Positions 59,907 through 64,000 of a stretch of DNA of 64,000 nt are shown here, in pieces. Source of the stretch: Pholiota molesta (taxonomy: Eukaryota; Basidiomycota; Agaricomycetes; Agaricales; Strophariaceae); contig JACGCK010000051.1 of NCBI GenBank assembly GCA_014925825.1, forward strand, positions 229,285 to 293,284, read 5' to 3'. Position 1 is the stretch's first letter; every line of letters starts with the position of its first letter. Made by a program: the position numbers and the translations under genes. The notes under the pieces were generated by a model. It was not told where the DNA came from, did not search any database, and saw nothing but the letters and a program-made list of their open reading frames with translations.

Positions 59907-61376
59907 ATGAACCGCCCTGCGCTGCTTGGCGCGCTGGCCCAGGACAAATGCGCATTACTGGCACTTGCCAGTGGCGATAAGGCTCAGCTTCTCAACCGCA
60001 TCCGGCACCACTACCCCGGCGAGCCAAGCAACGACGAGCAGCTCTTCCGCAAGGCTCTAACGTGGATCTGCGAGCGCCAACCTAGCACCCCCTGCCCTGA
60101 TAATGTGGCAATAGCAGCGAAATCACGGAAAGATCACCAGAAAGCAGCGCGCATATCAAAGCGCCATTTTATATCAGAGTCTGGTCTAAACATGCCACCC
60201 GCTGACCGCAACGCCTTGCTGGATAGCCTCCCTATCATCCCCGTCGAAGCACTCAGTGATCCCTATCCCCCATATAAAGAACTTATAGCAGAGACACCCA
60301 CAATTTCTGAAAAATGGCGCGCGCACTTTGCTTTTGGAAAGCAACCAGACGCGCGGCATCCCCGGCTTGCCATCCACCAGCTAAGAAGTGCAGACCTGGC
60401 TGCCGATATTGCACCCAGTGAAAGTGCCCGCTTTGTGACTGCGGATGGTCAACTGGTAGGACTCGTTATGCGGGACTTCTGCCCAAGCGAAGCCGCTGCA
60501 GTATGGGCTGATGCAGAAGCTGCGGCTCAGCTTCCACCCAGGAGAAACATAAGAGTGCGCAGCTTATTTTATATTTGAGATGCCCACTCATCCTGCGCAG
60601 TTAGAAGACACTGGCAAAATGGTCCAAATGGGCTGGTCAGCAGGGCAACGCAGCAAGCCAGCATTTCATTGGGTCCACAACATCACTACACCACACCTCT
60701 GCCCTGATAAAGCCACTGAACTCAACAAAGACGCGAGTTGCTTGTTTGCTTTTGCTTGGCAACTCATGCGCAGCAAGTTACCTCCCCAGGTTGTGGAAGA
60801 TTTTAGCAATTTCGTTTCAGACACTGGCTTGCCGCGGATGGATGCTGATGGCCAGCTCCCCAGTGGTACATACAATGTTACGATTCAAAATCACCAATTT
60901 ATATTCCATAATGCTGAGCTTGCACCACCTTGTGGGGTCATTGTGCAGAACTATTCCCGGTGCGCCTGATATGTGCAGCTTGTTATTGACTTGTTACCTA
61001 ATGATTAACACTGCATTTGACTAGTGCAATCCACCGCGAATCGCAGCCTCATAGGTTTGCAGCATCCTGGACAATTTCCCGAACACCCAATACCCCTTTT
61101 GGTTCCCACTTTTATTTTGCAAAGTATGGCATCCGCGTCCAGCAAGCACCCAATACGCTGATCATCTGGCAGCCCCAGGATCCCCATGGGACAAGTCTGC
61201 CAGATCTCCACCCCCAAGACACCAATGCAGCATTCTGCCAGCGGGGTTTGGCATTTGTGACATCCAATAGACTGGCCAGTGCATGGCGCAAATATCAGAC
61301 TAAACAAATCACAAGGGATGAGGCAATGCAGATGTTGCAAGAGGGTAATGAGCATGAGGAAGTAGTATACCAGTAG
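59907..61376 (+). CDS. Possible 2OG-Fe(II) dioxygenase-fold protein, intact
   Basis: Three exons with perfect junctions: 59,907-60,554, 60,601-60,959 and 61,025-61,376, about 450 residues. The N-terminal 200 residues are hydrophilic (QLLNRIRHHYPGEPSNDEQL; KPGEPSNDEQ-like helices). The second part contains VQMGWSAGQRSKPAFHWVHN, a VVEDFSNFVSDTGLPRMDADG segment and HNAELAPPCGVIVQNYSRAI. The third has AIHRESQPHRF, HFYFAKYGIRVQQAPNTLIIW, QPQDPHGTSLPD and QRGLAFVTSNRLASAW. The spacing H-x-E, then H in DPHGTSL, then R in QRGLAFVTS, inside beta-rich sequence, is what a double-stranded beta-helix 2OG/Fe(II) dioxygenase would show. The family itself I know only as uncharacterised and multi-copy in Agaricomycetes. 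Fungal TET/JBP dioxygenases of mushrooms are linked to transposons, but this one is not clearly TET/JBP. It is intact although it sits between two pseudogenes. Confidence 0.6.
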
Positions 61377-61549
61377 ATTTCAGATAACTATTGTCACTTG
61401 GCCAGTCCCTAAATAATCATACTTTTTCTCTCTTTTGGACAACTTTTGGACTTGTTTTGGACCACCTTGTATATTCTGTAAGTACTTATTCTCAAATTCC
61501 TAATCATGTATATGTGTATATAGGCATTTCTACTTTCTACACTAGTAAA
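61377..61549. other. Short gap, no gene
   Basis: Space between the intact gene and the asparaginyl-tRNA synthetase remnant; nothing seen. Confidence 0.4.
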
Positions 61550-62400
61550 TCATCTGCAAGGTGGTGGCAAGTTGATGTCCACATTGGTGCGCAGGTCCCC
61601 ACTGCCGCGGGAGTGGTGCCAAGATATGCAAGGTTGTTGAAGGTGAATCGTGATGAGCTCAAGTGCAAGCTCTGCCTTGAGGTGCACATGCATGTACTCG
61701 CCCTGCACACAGAAGGCAATGCTGAGGCTCGGCAGGCAGGTCTCGAGGTAGAACTGCGAGCTCTGCATGAGAAAGGCGGGCTGACTGTAGTAGTTGATCT
61801 TGAAGAGCGCCGCGCCGCCCTCGACTTGGGTCTCCACGAGGCATGGGGGTGCCACTTCGATGAGGCTCTCCGAGGTCAGTGCCTCGCGGAACGCGGTGAG
61901 GACTTGCGCACAGACGCAGAACGGAGGAGGTGGTCTTGCCACGGAGGGCAAGGTGGCGAACTTCAGATTGGCTTGAATGGAGGGGTCGGATTTCTTTGGC
62001 GAAGGTCAGCTAAAGGGCATTTAAAATGGTGCGGGTGGGGCACACCTCGTTCGATCGATTGGTGAAGGCGTCGCCGGCGCTAGAAGCAGATCCGAATGCT
62101 TGCCAGTAGTCGACAATGAGCTCGTGGCCGCCAGGAGCCGTCTTTCCCTCAGGTACTTCCTGGAGTGTGCCAACAACTTCGGCGGACGATTCGGCGGTGA
62201 GCGCGAGGGTTTGATATGTTTGCGCCTGAGATGAAGCGTAGATTAGAATAAAAGAAGTGGGCACGCGGCAGATGCACTTACCACGCGGCCGGAGAGGACG
62301 GTCTGCAGATAAGTCTCCTGCGCCATCGCGAACGACAATGAAAATGATATTTTTCTGCATACGAAGACGATGCACCCATCCGAATACGCGAGTGCACTTT
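61550..62400 (-). pseudogene. Truncated cytosolic asparaginyl-tRNA synthetase copy
   Basis: Remnant of a class II tRNA synthetase that charges tRNA-Asn. Minus-strand segments in family order: GWVHRLRMQKNIIFIVVRDGAG (written here in two parts, GWVHRLRMQ and NIIFIVVRDGAG; about 62,375-62,325), YLQTVLSGRV in a shifted frame (62,305), QTYQTLALTAESSAEVVG and PGGHELIVDYWQAFG (62,220-62,090), AFTNRSNE (62,060), LTAFREALTSESLIEV (61,890), PPCLVETQVEGGAALFKINYY (motif-1 region, about 61,850) and FLMQSSQFYLETCLPSL (61,770). The anticodon-binding beta-barrel and the first part of the catalytic domain are present. Class II motifs 2 and 3 and the last 250 residues are missing. At least two frameshifts. 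An intron with GTAAGT survives at about 62,280. Confidence 0.7.
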
Positions 62401-63307
62401 GACCTCAGATCAGTGAGATTGGCGATCTTGGCCTAGATGTTCGGCGGGCATCACTAAATGTTTTGCTGGTCATAGCTGGTCATGCAAAATGAATTCGATG
62501 TACACAAGATGAATGGGCTCAGACGCACCTTGGTAGTCTCAGTGGGAAGGCAGCGTCCTTCTCGAGCACAGGCATCGAACCTGCGAGGACTCCGGGCGTC
62601 GAGGCAAAGTACAAGGTGAATTCGCTTGTTGGAGTTGGCAAGGTGGAACCAGTAGCGGCGATGGCTGCCGCAGCTGCTGGAAGATTGGTGGCCGCCGATT
62701 GTGGGCAATTGTAGATGCCGACACTGAGGGTGGCGGCTGCTGGCGCAGAAGCTGGGGGTGAGCACCTTTGGCAGCAGTTGCAACGCTCCTGACAGGACCT
62801 TTAGGTGGGGTTTAATGCGTGGAGCATACCCACCTAACAGGTGAAATCGCTGCGGATCCCCCTCACCAAAATCCTAATATGGAAGCATCCGCCATCGCAG
62901 TGCATCGCGATGCATCGCCCACCATCTTCTCAGTTCTGGAGATGGTGCCCCTATGATTTGTCTCCCGCTGATGCTGATGATTCGACATACCATAAACTTT
63001 AAGTATGGCATGTTTCTGGTATGTTTGATAATCAGTTATTGAAATTCTGCGGGTTGTAGGCATAGTTCCCTGATTTTATTGATATATATATGTTCTATTA
63101 TCTTCCTTCATTGTAAAACACCAACAACAATGAAAAAACACGGTCAGAACTGGGTGCATGCGCAATGGAGCATCCAGATGATCCTCGGAGGCAATCCACT
63201 TTTGGAAATACCTACCGCTTCAGGCAGTTGACCAAATTATCTCATGGCAGCCATGGTTTTCTTTACCATTTTGTACGATTTCTATGCAAGATTTTATTCA
63301 AATACTA
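62401..63307. other. Uncertain open frame and spacer
   Basis: A minus-strand open stretch at about 62,760-62,540 reads an Ala/Pro/Thr-rich segment (SEFTLYFASTPGVLAG, PVLEKDAAFPLRLPR) ending at a possible GTGCGT donor. It could be an exon of an unrecognised gene or part of the upstream pseudogene. The rest is AT-rich spacer with a small ATGCATCGC-type repeat near 62,900. Confidence 0.3.
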
Positions 63308-63760
63308 TTACAACAAAGTATATACCAGACGAAGCCCGCGTTTATCCCAACAAAGAGCATGCACTTGCCCTGCCATCGCCAGCGCGCCTGCCAGCCCCTC
63401 CGAGTGCTCGTGGATCGACACCGTCGACAGCGTGCGCAGCAGCTTGCGCGTCATCTCCCCACCCGCGGTCGAACCCGTCCGCGAGCGCGCGGAAACGACG
63501 TAGCCCTGCGTCGGGAACGGCACCATGTTCGACGCCGTCTGTCCGCTGCCGAGCTTGTCGCCGCCGCCCGCGCCCGCGGTGCTCAAGCTCTCGATGAACA
63601 TGGGGATGTACGAGCCGGGCAGGGGCGAGTTGTATGTCGAGCCCTGCCGCGAGGGCTGCAGGATGCTCGAGCGGCGCGCATAGGTGCCCATGGGGTCGGT
63701 GTCAGGGAACTCCCTCCCGCGGCGTCGACGAGCGCCGCACAATCTGCCTCCCTCCATCAT
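63308..63760 (-). CDS. Hypothetical protein, unknown
   Basis: A single open frame of 150 residues from ATG 63760 to 63308. Arg/Gly-rich start, then a protein-like core: ARRSSILQPSRQGSTYNSPLPG, split here into ARRSSILQPS and QGSTYNSPLPG, followed by YIPMFIESLSTAGAGG, NMVPFPTQGYVVSARSRTGS and LRTLSTVSIHEHSEGLAGAL. No known domain; basic and Ser-rich, so it may be a regulatory or disordered region of a larger gene whose other exons lie outside or were lost. The ORF end in the AT-rich side looks arbitrary. Confidence 0.3.
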   Translation of the reverse strand: MMEGGRLCGARRRRGREFPDTDPMGTYARRSSILQPSRQGSTYNSPLPGSYIPMFIESLSTAGAGGGDKLGSGQTASNMVPFPTQGYVVSARSRTGSTAGGEMTRKLLRTLSTVSIHEHSEGLAGALAMAGQVHALCWDKRGLRLVYTLL

Positions 63761-64000
63761 CCTCCACCATCCTCCATTTCGTTGGCCCGTCTTGCCGCTG
63801 GCCGCGCCGGGGCGTAATGGCTTCGTAATGGCGCCGTTTCGTGTGTGGTCAAGCCGCCCGCATCTCTCAATAGAGGGGAGAGGCGCTGATTGTGGCGGAT
63901 GGGGTGGGGTGGAGTGGAGTGGATGGGTCAGCGAGGGTGGAGATGGTCAGCGAGGGTGGAGATTGTGGAGATGGATGGGAGGTGGAGGGGAAGACGAGGT
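63761..64000. repeat. G-rich simple sequence at window end
   Basis: Repeated GGGTGGAG/GGATGGG-type units from about 63,895, including two copies of a GGTCAGCGAGGGTGGAGAT segment. No gene seen. Confidence 0.5.

Overview
The window is nuclear DNA of a filamentous basidiomycete, most likely an Agaricomycete. Protein-coding genes are cut by many short GT..AG introns (mostly 50-70 bp). The gene content includes a secreted laccase, a class-typical P450, a protein resembling the basidiomycete-restricted DUF6532 family and an integrase-like transposase. All calls are read by eye from translated sequence and splice sites; no alignment or database search was run.

Bases 1-25,000 are a dense, ordinary housekeeping block. 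In order: the 3' end of a mitochondrial carrier (+), two weak small genes (-), an Ett1/Nro1-type nuclear protein (-), a membrane dipeptidyl aminopeptidase (-), the Golgi protein SYS1 (+, divergent from the peptidase), a BCS1-like AAA ATPase (+) and the mitochondrial fission dynamin DNM1 (-). A 4.3-kb stretch (13.3-17.6 kb) inside this block holds nothing I can identify.

Bases 25,500-32,400 hold a frameshifted multi-pass membrane protein gene, a cytochrome P450 with several one-base reading-frame slips, and an intact laccase. The slips cluster in 26.4-29.2 kb and are all of the lost-one-base type, so either both genes are decaying or the consensus there is poor.

Bases 32,400-46,000 are gene-poor: remnants of an ABC transporter and of a possible FCP1/NLIF phosphatase, simple repeats, and a 2.2-kb imperfect palindrome (about 39.03-41.20 kb) made of two inverted ~1.08-kb arms, each bounded by inverted modules. 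This is the most unusual structure in the window.

Bases 46,000-53,800 carry lineage-restricted genes of unknown function (one DUF6532-like, one coiled-coil) and an intact integrase-like DDE gene. Bases 54,000-62,400 are a graveyard of truncated, frameshifted copies of three unrelated housekeeping genes: symplekin/PTA1, the GATase-CPSase part of URA2, and asparaginyl-tRNA synthetase. They surround one intact three-exon gene (59.9-61.4 kb) whose H-x-E..H..R pattern suggests a 2-oxoglutarate/Fe(II) dioxygenase fold. The last kilobase has a partial-looking gene of unknown function and G-rich simple sequence.
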